64,000 nt of DNA from positions 238,133,861 to 238,197,860 of the forward strand of contig OZ005661.1 in assembly GCA_963930645.1 (NCBI GenBank). Reading direction: 5' to 3'. The notes below the pieces were generated by a model. It was given only the letters and a program-made list of their open reading frames with translations, made no database searches and was not told the origin of the DNA. A program made the translations under genes and the position numbers. This document shows, piece after piece, positions 11,509-21,489 of this stretch. Origin of the DNA: Salticus scenicus (lineage: Eukaryota; Arthropoda; Arachnida; Araneae; Salticidae). Positions within the stretch are counted from its first letter, which is position 1, and every line of letters begins with the position of its first letter.

Positions 11509-12081
11509 TTAAATGTTGACATTGAAGCATAAACATAATTTTCGAAATGAAAGTTCATGTACTAATTTAAATTTTACAGTTTTTAGTTTTAGAATCTCCT
11601 GCTCTTTCATAAAAAAATAAGAAGTCCGAAAGGCTTCAAGGCATGTCTTACATTTTGGTACAGCTCTGATAAACAAATACTTGAGAAAAAATAAAATAAA
11701 GAACGATACGACCTTACGGACGTTTTCCGCTGTAATAGCATTGGCATTACACCTGTTAGTCCTGCTAGTTATTGCACTCGTTGCAGAAATCACAGGGCTG
11801 GAAGCTTGCAGCAGGAGGGCAGGCGTTGCAAGGGCACATTCCTGGGCTGTGATCGAACCCGGCACGCTGTCGCTGTCAGTAGCATCAGAGAACGATTCAG
11901 CTCGCTCTCTACTCATGAATGTTGAGGTCTTGGAGGGCTTACGAGCTTGAAAACAGTTCAAAGAAGTAATGGAAATCACATCATTTTCTTTTAACTTTGT
12001 AAAGAAATTTTTAGAAGCAGCGTTACTTAATATATCCTTGTCAGTTACCGGATTTTCAGCCAAAATACGTGACTCTGTCAA
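11509..12081 (-). pseudogene. Retroelement internal open frame with cysteine-rich overlap
   Basis: An open frame of 190 codons with no motif I recognise in its own frame. In an overlapping frame at about 11770-11870 there is a cysteine-rich run (CPCNACPP, then PCDFCNECNN) that could be a decayed metal-binding knuckle of gag, but stops follow at once. Its position downstream of gag inside the LTR element is the main reason to list it. No protease or polymerase motif is seen. Confidence 0.35.
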
Positions 12082-12170
12082 CTTGACAGTTGTGGAACAT
12101 AAATTTAATGCCTTAACGTAGAAATGTTTTAATCTACCTCTTTTATTCCCTACATTTTTATGTAAATTAG

Positions 12171-12788
12171 CTAGCAGTTTTTGAGCCTGACCGCTATTGA
12201 ACTTTCCACTTTCATTACAACATTTTCAGTTATTTTTTTGTTTAAACTAGTAGATTCTGTTGGCTTGACATGTAGAAAACTTAACTGCCCTTTTTCACTA
12301 CTTTCATTTAAATTAGCTACTCGCTTATGAGAAGTATCGTTGTTTAAACCGCTATTTTCCGTTACTTGTACCACAACATTTTCATTTTGACTAATCATTA
12401 AATCATGTGGCTGACCAGTTGTAAAACATAAATTTAACTTATTTGCTAAAGGTTGAGTACCAACATTAATGTTAACATTTTCTGCGACCAATTTTCCTGT
12501 TTCATGAGATAAATTTCCGGACTCGACCGGTTTAGCATTTCCATAAGATTTATCAATAAAAATAGCAGAATCTGCCGACTTGACAGTTTTAGAATTAAAC
12601 TGTAATTTATCATGTGGTGAATTTAAACTACTAGAAATGTCTGTTGACTGAACAGTTTCAAAACCTAAATTTCGTTTCTTGACGAAAGTTTTAGCCGCTA
12701 CATTTAATGGGCTTTTATTTTTCTCTAGATTTGAAGGTAACGGAGAGTTAAAATTGGAAACGCTTTGAGAAGAATTTAAATGTGGCAA
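12171..12788 (-). pseudogene. Low-complexity gag-like open frame of the LTR element
   Basis: 205 codons rich in Asn, Ser, Lys and Val, built from degenerate repeats that read roughly as LNxxT.K(S/P)xxxx. Such internally repetitive, hydrophilic tails occur in some retroelement gag proteins. No domain recognised. It follows the gag frame (13235-12945) after a gap with stops and precedes the frame at 12081. It may be the continuation of gag after a frameshift. Confidence 0.35.
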
Positions 12789-12944
12789 GTTGACTGAAGA
12801 AATAGAAAGAGAATTTAAACATATAGATTGAACTGCGGTAATATGAGAGTGTGTTTGATTTCCTGCAACAGTTTCTGGTTGATTTAAATGACTGTTTCTC
12901 GGCAGCGAAAAGTTAGCTTGTTGCGGTCGGTTGAAAGTATCAAT

Positions 12945-13600
12945 TTAAGGGGAGGCGAAATTTTCTCGCTGTTCATTTTCAACACTGACGGTTTCTTGCC
13001 GGCGATTAGTGATATTCGGAGGGTTAGCAGCGTGACGTGCTTGATATTTATCGAGAACTTGAAATAGACTATCAATAGATGCGGCTGGTTTTAATTCTAG
13101 AAAATCTTGAATTTGGACTGTAAACAGCGGGTTTATAATGTCCAACACTTCAAAAAATGATAACTGTAAGTCAAGTTGCTTAATTAAATCCAGTTTACGC
13201 AGGAAAAAGGTTGTCGGTTTATCAAATACAGACATTTTCTGTCTATAAAGTTCCTGCCTTAATCTTGCTCTATCGGCACTTAAGGTGTGTGTTGGTGTTA
13301 GGGATTAAGGCCGATTGACAACACTGGGGTCCTAGGCCTGAGGGGGAGTGCCTTCCGTGGAGGTCTTTCTAAGGGATCCTAGCCCGTATTTACGGCACTT
13401 AAGGAAAAGGTGTTTATCATTTTGATTTTTAACTGTTCATAAGTGGGATTTTGACCCAAGGAATGAGAGGCAATGAGGTCAAGCCACATTTTGGGTTCTC
13501 CTTTTATGAGTATTTTAACCATTTAAATCGATTAGAAATATCAATATGACATACGTCAAAATATTCTTCAAGTTCCTCAAAAAAGTTAAGTACACTATTT
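12945..13600 (-). pseudogene. Retrotransposon gag, broken
   Basis: The minus strand reads, in pieces, like a Gypsy-type gag core: FFEELEEYFDV, then after a frame change EPKMWLDLIASHS, which fits the usual retrotransposon-gag pattern of a helical segment and a W-x-L motif. After a 119-bp insertion the frame continues from about 13270 into MSVFDKPTTFFLRKLDL and ends at 12945. Disruptions: one frameshift near 13520 and the insertion at 13286-13404. It sits just after the primer-binding site, as gag should. Confidence 0.65.
13286..13404. repeat. 119-bp insertion in gag with 12-bp flanking duplication
   Basis: CGGCACTTAAGG occurs at 13274-13285 and again at 13393-13404, bracketing a relatively GC-rich 107-bp segment. 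The unit is not a multiple of three and breaks the gag frame. It looks like a small retroposed or captured fragment with a target-site duplication; the source is unknown. Confidence 0.6.
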
Positions 13601-13650
13601 TTGCCGGTAAAATATACTCGATCGGGGGGGGGGGGGGTAGTCGAACTGGT

Positions 13651-13660
13651 TTGGGCGCCA
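13651..13660 (-). promoter_or_regulatory. Primer-binding site (tRNA-Lys type)
   Basis: TGGCGCCCAA on the minus strand, one base after the 5' LTR fragment end. TGGCGCCC is the complement of the 3' end of lysine tRNA used by several Gypsy elements and retroviruses. Confidence 0.75.
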
Positions 13661-13661
13661 C

Positions 13662-13800
13662 TGTAGAGAATATAAGTGGGCCATTATTCTCAATTGTAGA
13701 TCTTAAATCCTAAAGATTAACTTAGATTAACTTAATTACGTAATGAGGAGAGCTCGAGACAAAGTTAACAAATAAATAACAAAGTTTATTTAGCAATCTA
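13662..13800 (-). repeat. 5' LTR fragment
   Basis: 139 bp matching 9692-9837; the upstream part of the LTR is missing beyond 13800. That cut could be an original 5' truncation or a later rearrangement. Confidence 0.75.
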
Positions 13801-14420
13801 AGAAGAATGTACTTTCTTAAATATTGGCAGCCCTGTATATCTTCTCAAAGTTCTGTACACATCACATGGTGTACATAAATATAATTCTATATTAATAACA
13901 CACGGCATAACATTAAATACACTTCCATCAATTTTCAGGTATTGTCGCTCTATAATCTAGTTCTTTTGCGTACCCCTGTAAACAAACAGAGAATGATTTT
14001 CGTACCATAATCTACATGAAACATATTTTTACTCATACAATAAATATATATTTGTTTCATTCGATTTAGTGCAGTCAAAAGGTGTTAAACTCTACTTACC
14101 TGCAAATTCCCCCATAGACGCAATGTATTTATTTTCTCTTGGGTGTCCCTGTACACGAACCATTTGCTTGCATTAACGAAAAGTTTACTGTAGCGTCCCT
14201 ATATCATCCACATTCAGAATACCAATTTTGGATTTTCTGCTATAGTTTGTTTTTGATATATGCTGATAACAAAAATGAAACAGATTTTACGAAATTAGTT
14301 GTTTGTTATACGATAAGTAACTTTTTGATAACACTTGAAAAAGTAAATGCAAAATACAAATACAAGAGTGATGAGCAAATTTTAAATACATTTATTAAAA
14401 CAAAGTAAACAAAAATGATG
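13801..14420 (-). repeat. Family A internal region (reverse copy)
   Basis: From about 14036 to 14290 this is the reverse complement of 5640-5870: TTAAACTCTACTTACCTGCA, CCCCCATAGACGC, TGTCCCTGTACACGAACCAT and TATGCTGATAAC. The preceding 230 bp includes another CCCTGTAAAC core at about 13972. Probably the displaced half of the family A copy whose tail is at 9313. The 89-codon frame here is repeat, not a gene. Confidence 0.6.
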
Positions 14421-15099
14421 GAAACAACTTGAATGCATGTTGCAAATTTAAGTGTTAATAAAATTCTATTTTGTTTAAAATTTTATTAAAATATTTTCTA
14501 CAATTCCATTTTACATATTTAATGTAATAATATAACTTTTTCTTATTTCGCAAGGTTGAATCAAGTAAAAGTTATTTTTTAAAAAGTTTTATAAATGTAC
14601 TAGTTATATGTTTAACAGAAATTATAAAAATCTGTGAATAATTTTCTAATACTTCATAATAGATTCTTAATTACAGACTTAGTAAATTTTTACGGTAAAA
14701 AAATAAAATAAAAATCACTAATAACAGATTTATTTTAACAATTATATTTGAGAAAACATAAAAATTCATGAAAACATATACTAATACTAAATTTTAGTGC
14801 GTAAATCAACTGCAAAGATATTTGATTATAAAGAGTGCATTATTATAAAATTCTGTAACATATTGTTAAGATTTAAAAGTTTAAAGCATCAGTCATCTTA
14901 AAACTAATTATTTCTAAATAAATATAACTGTCTCTTTAAAAAAAAAAGTAGCATTGCTTGTGCTCGTATAACAATTCCCTATAGTTTTAACATAAGAAAT
15001 TATTCTTACGGTAGATATTACTTCTATAAAATTTAAAAATTCAAACTATATAACAATATGCAACCAACATCGTTGCTTTCTTTATTCTATTTTATTTCC
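14421..15099. other. AT-rich intergenic DNA
   Basis: Nothing recognised. Confidence 0.4.
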
Positions 15100-15742
15100 A
15101 ACGAGATATATAAATTAGAGTGCTGATTCAATGGATGAAAGATTAACTTTCCGTGGTTCAAGATGAATCACGTGACATGCTCGAATAGTTTGCTGTGTTT
15201 GGCCCTTTATCGCTATTTTGGCATTTAAAATATCAGTTCGACAAATTATCATTATTATTAGGTAACAAGACAGTCCTATGACCGAAATAAATTGTTTTTA
15301 AAATAATTTTACACGTATTTCACATTTTAATAAATAATAAAATACCTTTTTTTTTCATCGTTTCCCAACAAAGTTTCAAAGTGTTTATAAAAGAAAATTT
15401 AAACTTTTAAAGAGCTAAATTTAACAACAAATAATTTTTCAACAATTTTTAGGCATTTTGTCTGTTAAAGTTCAACTACACGAAATAAAAGAGAAGTAAA
15501 ATCAAAATCAAAATGATTTAGAACAAAAGAATATTAAACTACGTAAGTAAACAAAAACATTGGCGTTTATGGCTTGTGCGAAGAACAATCTCCAAACCGT
15601 TGCCATAGAAATTTACTGAAAATAAGCTGTTACCAAGGGAACCATCGAATACGCAGGTGCAAAGAGAGCATGTCACATGACTCATCTTGGACCTTCTCAA
15701 GGGTTACCATTTATCACTCTACTTTATATATCTCGTTGTTTA
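15100..15742. mobile_element. Non-autonomous element with ~80-bp inverted ends
   Basis: AACGAGATATATAAA...AGAGTG at 15100 is repeated inverted at 15665-15742 (CACTCTACTTTATATATCTC), and the arms extend to a GTGACATGCTC/GAGCATGTCAC block. The interior has no coding sequence. About 640 bp in all. The superfamily is unknown. Confidence 0.7.
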
Positions 15743-16800
15743 TTTCTTAAAACAATTTTTATAGATGCCACACGCACCACATAAACTTTAAATTTTACAT
15801 CAGCTTTTTAAGATAGCACGCGAGCATATTTTATATAAAAATTAAATCATTAAATTCATTTTGTTTACTTATTTAATTTCATTTTGCACGTGCACTTTTT
15901 ATTTCCTAATTCAAAATTATTAAAAAAAAAAAAAAAACTTTTTCGATAGTGTTTTCTTTTCTTTTTCTTTTCAAAAAAAAAAAAAAAAAAAAAAAAAAAA
16001 ACGAAAAAAAAAAAAAAGATTTTAACGAAATTCTGGCAAAAGCAGAATATAGTTTAGGACGGAGGACTAGTAGTTTTTTTTTTTTTTTTCAAAATTTAAC
16101 ATCGCTTTCAAATTACTCAATTATATTTTCCATAAATTTTAGATTTCGATAAATGTCCAAATATTGAAAAATGACATTGCAAAAATTCCAGATTGAGACT
16201 GATAGTCATCAGTCCTAAAAAGAAAAAATTTCATTACAAAATAGTGCATATCTAAATTTTTTTTTTTTAATTTTTTTAACTTTTTTCACATTTCTTGTAA
16301 TATATACTCAGTAAGTTTTATTTAAAACAAGGTGCTGCCATGATAATTTGTTTAACTTAGATAGATTATTCTTTATCATTTCGGACAACAGTTTTTAAGT
16401 TATTATTATATATTTTTTGCTGACGAACACACTCCAGACGTAGAATATGAAATAATGTTTTTAATTTGGTACTTTCTCAGAATGTCAGATTTCTTCAACA
16501 TTTATTATCAATGCATTGGACTTTTCTGATGAAATTGTAATTTCTTAGAAACCAATTTTTTCTTTTACCAATAATTCAATATATTTCTGTGCAATGTTAA
16601 TTGAAAACAATCAAATTAAAAATATTTGTATCTCTAGTTATATGTATATATATGCAGTGATTATTTTCCATAATTCTTGCTAATAAATAGTTATCATCAA
16701 CACATTCAATACGCCCAAGTAAATTCTACTTTCTAGAAAAGCTAAAAGTATCATCTATGAATACATTATGCTAGGTGCTTTGTATTTCATTGAAAGAAAA
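15743..16800. other. Intergenic DNA with long poly-A tracts
   Basis: Poly-A runs at about 15919-15935 and 15975-16018, and poly-T at about 16074-16090. The 67-codon frame across them is low-complexity. Nothing else recognised. Confidence 0.5.
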
Positions 16801-18111
16801 TCATATTGTACATTTCTTTTTGTTGCTCGTCTTTCGCTTTACTTTTAAGTATTTCGTTTTCTTCCACTTATGTAACATGATTTCCCCTAACAGTGTTAAT
16901 ATCGATATAAAGTATCCCGATAACAGAAAAATAAAAGCAGGAGCGATATCCGTCAGATTCAGTTTTCTTTTAGCATTGTATACATCTTTGAGTTCCATTA
17001 AACGAGGCAAATATACCAAAAATCGGTTGTCAAGAATGTACTTGAAATACAAGCCAGAAGCCATTAATTTATGTACGAAAGTATCTATCAAATCTTTACA
17101 ACAGAAAGCTTTTCTCATTATCATTGCTCCCAAATATTCAAAAATGCGGTCATCTGAGATAAATTTGTTTCCTACTGCGTAATTTTTAACTGTTTCGGAA
17201 TCAGCTAAAAGAGCAAGATTTAAATTGCTTGTTTCATCAAAAAATCTATCAAAAACATCATCATTATAACTTAAGTTATTCTTCAAGAGATCTTCCCCTA
17301 TAACCTGAAAATTTTTATCTTTCGATTCAGTCAATAACTGGAAAGTGATATATTTTGGATGAGCTATGCATTGGTATTGTCCTTTTTTCACAGCATCGGC
17401 CAATTTTGACATATTTTTTATTTCAATCACTGGGGGAATTGCAAGAAATGACAGAATTCCGGAATTGTAAATCAAGCACAGGAACATAGCTCCAACTATC
17501 CACGTGCGACTTAAAATTTTTCCGGACATCAACGAAGACCTAATGATTGCGTTTTGTTTTAATAATACAGCAACATAATGAAGCGAAATTCTGGCAAATG
17601 TATACTTTGATTTGAAAAGAATATAACTCAACAATATCATTGAAAGCAAAACAGTGATAATTTTTATCCATACTGAAGGAGATAATATTTTTAAAATTCC
17701 AAAAATCTGTGGTTTGTATTCTGGTCTACGAATTATAAATGTTGAATAGCTCATTTTCGTTGGATAAGCAAAGTCCACTTTTTCCATACTTTTTTCTGTA
17801 ATGTGATATTTTTCGGTTACAATGTCAATTTCTTGTTGATCTGAATCACCAATAAATACTTTCAATGTCCGATTAGCTGTAGTTAAATTTTCACGCGAAT
17901 AAAAAGTAAATAACGCCCTATCGAACTTTTTTGTAGATGAAGTTAGAAAGTGTTTGAGTGCTATTATTAATCTAGGTGTAGTTGTTCTTTTCTTTGACAA
18001 GTAAGCTTCGATTTCTGCTTGCGAAAAATTCCTGCCTAAGAGGATTGAGCTGACACGATATCCTATATTAACTACTTTATGTATAACCATACTTTCACTT
18101 TTGGTTGTCAA
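16801..18111 (-). CDS. Ionotropic receptor (IR)-like chemoreceptor
   Basis: Ligand-gated cation-channel subunit of the divergent IR/ionotropic glutamate receptor superfamily; membrane protein, probably chemosensory. 436 codons, intact, single exon. It has an S1 half-domain to about residue 135, ending in the family pattern VDFAYPTKMSYSTFIIRRP (compare the DFS-P-F...KP motif of glutamate receptors). M1 is at about 147-167, a pore loop at about 171-190 and M3 at about 198-224 with the degenerate gate YNSGILSFLAIPP. S2 carries QCIA and AFCCKD cysteines, and M4 is at about 387-410. The lysine-rich tail is cytoplasmic. Met-8 (at 18090) aligns with the start of the paralogues and may be the true start. 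No signal peptide or N-terminal ligand domain is visible. An upstream exon cannot be excluded. The ligand cannot be predicted. Confidence 0.85.
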   Translation of the reverse strand: MTTKSESMVIHKVVNIGYRVSSILLGRNFSQAEIEAYLSKKRTTTPRLIIALKHFLTSSTKKFDRALFTFYSRENLTTANRTLKVFIGDSDQQEIDIVTEKYHITEKSMEKVDFAYPTKMSYSTFIIRRPEYKPQIFGILKILSPSVWIKIITVLLSMILLSYILFKSKYTFARISLHYVAVLLKQNAIIRSSLMSGKILSRTWIVGAMFLCLIYNSGILSFLAIPPVIEIKNMSKLADAVKKGQYQCIAHPKYITFQLLTESKDKNFQVIGEDLLKNNLSYNDDVFDRFFDETSNLNLALLADSETVKNYAVGNKFISDDRIFEYLGAMIMRKAFCCKDLIDTFVHKLMASGLYFKYILDNRFLVYLPRLMELKDVYNAKRKLNLTDIAPAFIFLLSGYFISILTLLGEIMLHKWKKTKYLKVKRKTSNKKKCTI

Positions 18112-19080
18112 ATAATTTTAATTATTAGTAAAATATGCAAATTTAAAATATATCTTCGAAAAAATAAAAACTCCTTTAATTTATTTCTCTGATAAAAAAT
18201 TATTTAGATTGAGGAATTTTATACTACATCAAAAACGAAATCAGTAAACGAATAATTTATAGTTTCATATACAATATATTTCTAATGATGCTTTTTAACA
18301 GTCGTATTTCCTATACACTTTCTCCATGAAGTTGGAAATGTATTAACAATGGTAATAATTGTTTATGAAAAAGAGAAAAAGAAGTACATTTTAACTGAAA
18401 CTTGTATTTAACTAAACTATCAGTTAGTTTTTTGTGTCTATAATCCACACATGCGTTCTAAAACATTTCACTCTCTCGTCGTACCATAATTTTCAAACTG
18501 AGCATTTATGCACATTTATACACTTTTAGTCAAAAATAAATGACTTTTTAAAGGTCAAAAATTTAACACGAAACGTTTCATAATAGACATTTTACATAAT
18601 ATATATATTATTTGTGACACACTTTTTAGTATCAATCGACATAAATTTTTGAAGCAACTTAATAAAGCTCTACTCATCATATGTTCTTACCATAACAGTC
18701 TTTTATCTGCTATCATAATTAATCAACATTTAAAAAAATATTATGCGAAATCTACTGATTTCTCGAATACGGAATGCATGCTTCGATTTATACCATATGA
18801 TAATGATATAATAATAATACTTCAATATATATTCATGAAAGTATTATTTTATATTACACTATATCGAATAACATAATTACATGCACGGTTATATGTTCTC
18901 ATTATCGTAACTGTAAATTTAACTCTAGTACACAAATTGCGTATGAAATTTTTAAACACAATAATATATATGCAAATGAAGTTAATAAATGTCTGAAAAG
19001 TTTCATTTGTGATCACGTAACATGTATAAGTACTTAATATTTTTAAACAGATTATTTTAATGGTATAATCAACCTGTTTT
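18112..19080. other. Upstream intergenic DNA of the receptor gene
   Basis: AT-rich; no repeat or gene recognised. The 75-codon plus frame at 18649 has no domain. Confidence 0.4.
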
Positions 19081-20059
19081 TACTTTCCGAACACTATAGT
19101 GAGGAAAGTATTGTAATCATGTCAAAAATCCGAATTTGAAATTTTAATGTTTCTATACGTTTCGAGGTCCCTTAAGTCCGTTTTCAATGTATTTACGATG
19201 ATGTATGTATGTGTGTATGTGTGTGAGTGAACACGCTAGAGTTTAAACGCTTTGCTCGAATGAGCTGTAAGTTGGTACGCATGTTGCAAGTCACCGTAGA
19301 ATGATCCCTATTGATTTTTATAAAGCTAGCACTTATAGTTTTTTTACAGGGAGACAAAGAAAAATTCTTTATCATTATGGCCTACGGGACCAAAATCTTA
19401 AAAGTGCGATAGCATCTAAACGCCTCATTCAATTGAGAAAAACATTTATACACATATTATAGGTCACAGATACTCAATCTGTATAGATTTTGGAGAATCT
19501 AGCACGCATAGTTTTTTTACAGGGACACAAAGAAAAATTCTTTATCATTATGGCCTATGGGGACAAATTTTTAAAAGTGTGATAGCGTCTAAACGCCTTT
19601 CTAATCTAAGCAAAAAAATTGTACACATGTTATAGGTCACAGTTGCACCAATTGTATAGATTTTGGTTAATTTAGCGCTTACAGTTTTTTTACAGGGGCA
19701 CAAAGAAAAATTCTTTATCATTATGGCCTATGGGACCAAATTTTTAAAAGTGCGATAGCATCTAAACGTCTTATTCAATGGAGCTGAAAATTTATATGAA
19801 TATTATAAATCACTGTTGCACAAACTATAAGCCTCTTGGTGAATCTAGCATTTATAGGTTTTCACAGAGACAAAACGAAAAATTCTTTATCATTATGATC
19901 TATGGGCTCAAAGTTCAGTAGCTTTAAATAAAACATCGTGTAATATATTGAGAAAAATACTCAAACACTCTATTATGGTTTTCTCTCTTTTGTTTTACTT
20001 TATCTACAAAACTGTTAATTACTCAATGTTCGGAAAGTCGTGTGGAGTCACTCCAGATT
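19081..20059 (+). mobile_element. Family A-like element with internal ~173-bp array
   Basis: Head TACTTTCCGAACACTATAGT followed by GAGGAAAGTA, foldable as TACTTTCC/GGAAAGTA. The tail TGTTCGGAAAGTCGTGTG is complementary to the head, then comes the perfect palindrome TGGAGTCACTCCA and GATTTTT. Between them are a leader like that of 5474, a (GTAT)/(GTGT) microsatellite (19200-19228) and the tandem array. Same architecture as 5474-6501 with different end sequences, so the subfamilies keep their ends complementary to each other. Non-coding. Confidence 0.65.
19325..19910 (+). repeat. Tandem array, four units of ~173 bp
   Basis: The landmark AAAGAAAAATTCTTTATC lies at about 19356, 19529, 19702 and (as ACGAAAAATTCTTTATC) 19874, giving a steady 172-173 bp period. 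Each unit includes a TTTTTTTACAGGGxCAC core, TATGGCCTATGGG, GCGATAGCxTCTAAACG and TATAGGTCAC. The first three are closely similar; the fourth is more divergent. Confidence 0.85.
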
Positions 20060-20456
20060 TTTCTTATGTATGATAATAATAGAAAATAAATATATACATT
20101 TTAACTAAGAAAAATTTTAACATTTTTGTTCATTAAATTCTGAACAATATTACTTTAGATATTACTTTCATTTATGTGTCTATAAAAGATAACTATATTG
20201 TATTCGATATTCTCAAGCTTACATACATAATCAACTTTTTCTCTTTGTATTCAAACACCGTAAATATCTAAAATATTATGTCTAAGGGTTTCTTAATATT
20301 TTAACACTAACAAAAGCTTTACTAGTGTCTGTTCAAGACTAATTAAGAAAAGAATAATTTTAGTGATTTATCATAATTAAGTCATAAATCTCACAACGAA
20401 AGTTCAGAACGAGACAAATTTGCGCAGAATTGTGGCATACTATGAAGGTAACAACA
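20060..20456. other. AT-rich intergenic DNA
   Basis: Nothing recognised. Confidence 0.4.
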
Positions 20457-20634
20457 TACAGGGTGGTTATAATTAAAAAGACTCTATTCGAACCCCTCGA
20501 AACGCATTTTGTCTCTTCGATTTTGATAAAATTCGGTATATACTTTATATGGACCGTGGAGAAACGATTTCAGCAATAAAATAATAATTTAAATCTTGAC
20601 CCCGAGGGAGATTTGTGGCACTTAAATGTGGCAC

Positions 20635-20717
20635 TAGATGTTGTGGCCACCATAAGACTTTCTTCTATATTTTCCTATACAAATTCCCTCAGTAACAATA
20701 TTAAAAAAAAAAAAAAA

Positions 20718-20749
<32 letters not shown>

Positions 20750-21400
20750 CGATTTTTTTTTTCCAAGTTTTTTTTTTTTTTTTTTTCATTAAAAGTAAAA
20801 AAAAAATCGATAACTTTGTTTTAAATTATCACAGATTTATAGTTCAACCATTCGTTTTAAATTAATTGACGAGACCTATAGAAAGATACCCATCTTGAAA
20901 ATTTACTCCCCTCGAGGGGGGACTCCCCCCTCAGGGGGGGGGGGGGTGGCGAGGCTCCTACACATGCAAAAAAAAATTCCCAATTGACTATCTCTATTAT
21001 AAATAATTCTTGTAAATTTCATAATGATTACTAAAAAATAATTCTCTTTGTGCTCATTTATACAAAAATTTTTCCTATATCACCATGTTAAAAATTTAGA
21101 AAAAGCAGGATGGCAACGCAACCTGTAAGACAATTTTTACCAAAAGTTGATAGGCACTAATTTTTGTCAAGGTGCAACTACATACCGAATTGTATTAAAT
21201 TTTTTGCAGTACTTCCTGAGATATAGTTGCCACAAAATTTTGTCACATACACACACACACAGACAGACAGACAGACAGACAGTTCCTAAAAATGTTCAAA
21301 TCGTGTTCTACAGCTCTCAAAACGTGTAAATCCATCAAAAATCTGAGGTCGACAATTTTTACGAATCCAATACTTTCTTCTATTGAATATAGAAAGTAAT
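20635..21400 (+). repeat. Family B repeat, copy 2
   Basis: Matches 55450-56162: GTGGCCACxxTA, ACTTTCTTCTATATTTTCCT, the TTCAACCATTCGTTTTAAA block, G-rich palindrome, GCGAGGCTCCTACA, GGATGGCAACGC, a CCTGAGATATAGTTGC block and CACA/CAGA microsatellites. It ends TACTTTCTTCTATTGAATAT then AGAAAGTAA, which resembles a reversed family A head. It is bracketed by a direct repeat of about 45 bp (about 20582-20630 and 21397-21442) of the host mariner. Confidence 0.65.
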
Positions 21401-21489
21401 AATTCAAATCTTGACCACGAGGGAGAATTGTGGCACTTAAAGTTAAGATCAAAAAATCTGTCAGAATTGTTAAAATTTATTCAGATACA

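Larger units (their letters stand above)
9692..13800 (-). mobile_element. Degenerate Ty3/Gypsy-type LTR retrotransposon
   Basis: Reading on the minus strand: a 5' LTR fragment (13800-13662), one base, a primer-binding site TGGCGCCCAA (13660-13651) of the tRNA-Lys type, a broken gag (13600-12945), two further open frames, about 1.1 kb without coding signal, a polypurine tract GGAGGGGGA (about 10389-10381) and a full 3' LTR (10379-9692) with TG...CA ends. The shared LTR part is 146 bp against 139 bp, differing mainly in copies of an AGATTAACTT unit. No protease, reverse transcriptase or integrase frame was found, so the element is non-autonomous or internally deleted. The 5' LTR is cut at 13800. 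It appears to lie within a family A copy. Confidence 0.75.

Noticed and set aside
15949..16152. Open frame through poly-A tracts
   Set aside because: Lysine and phenylalanine homopolymers only.
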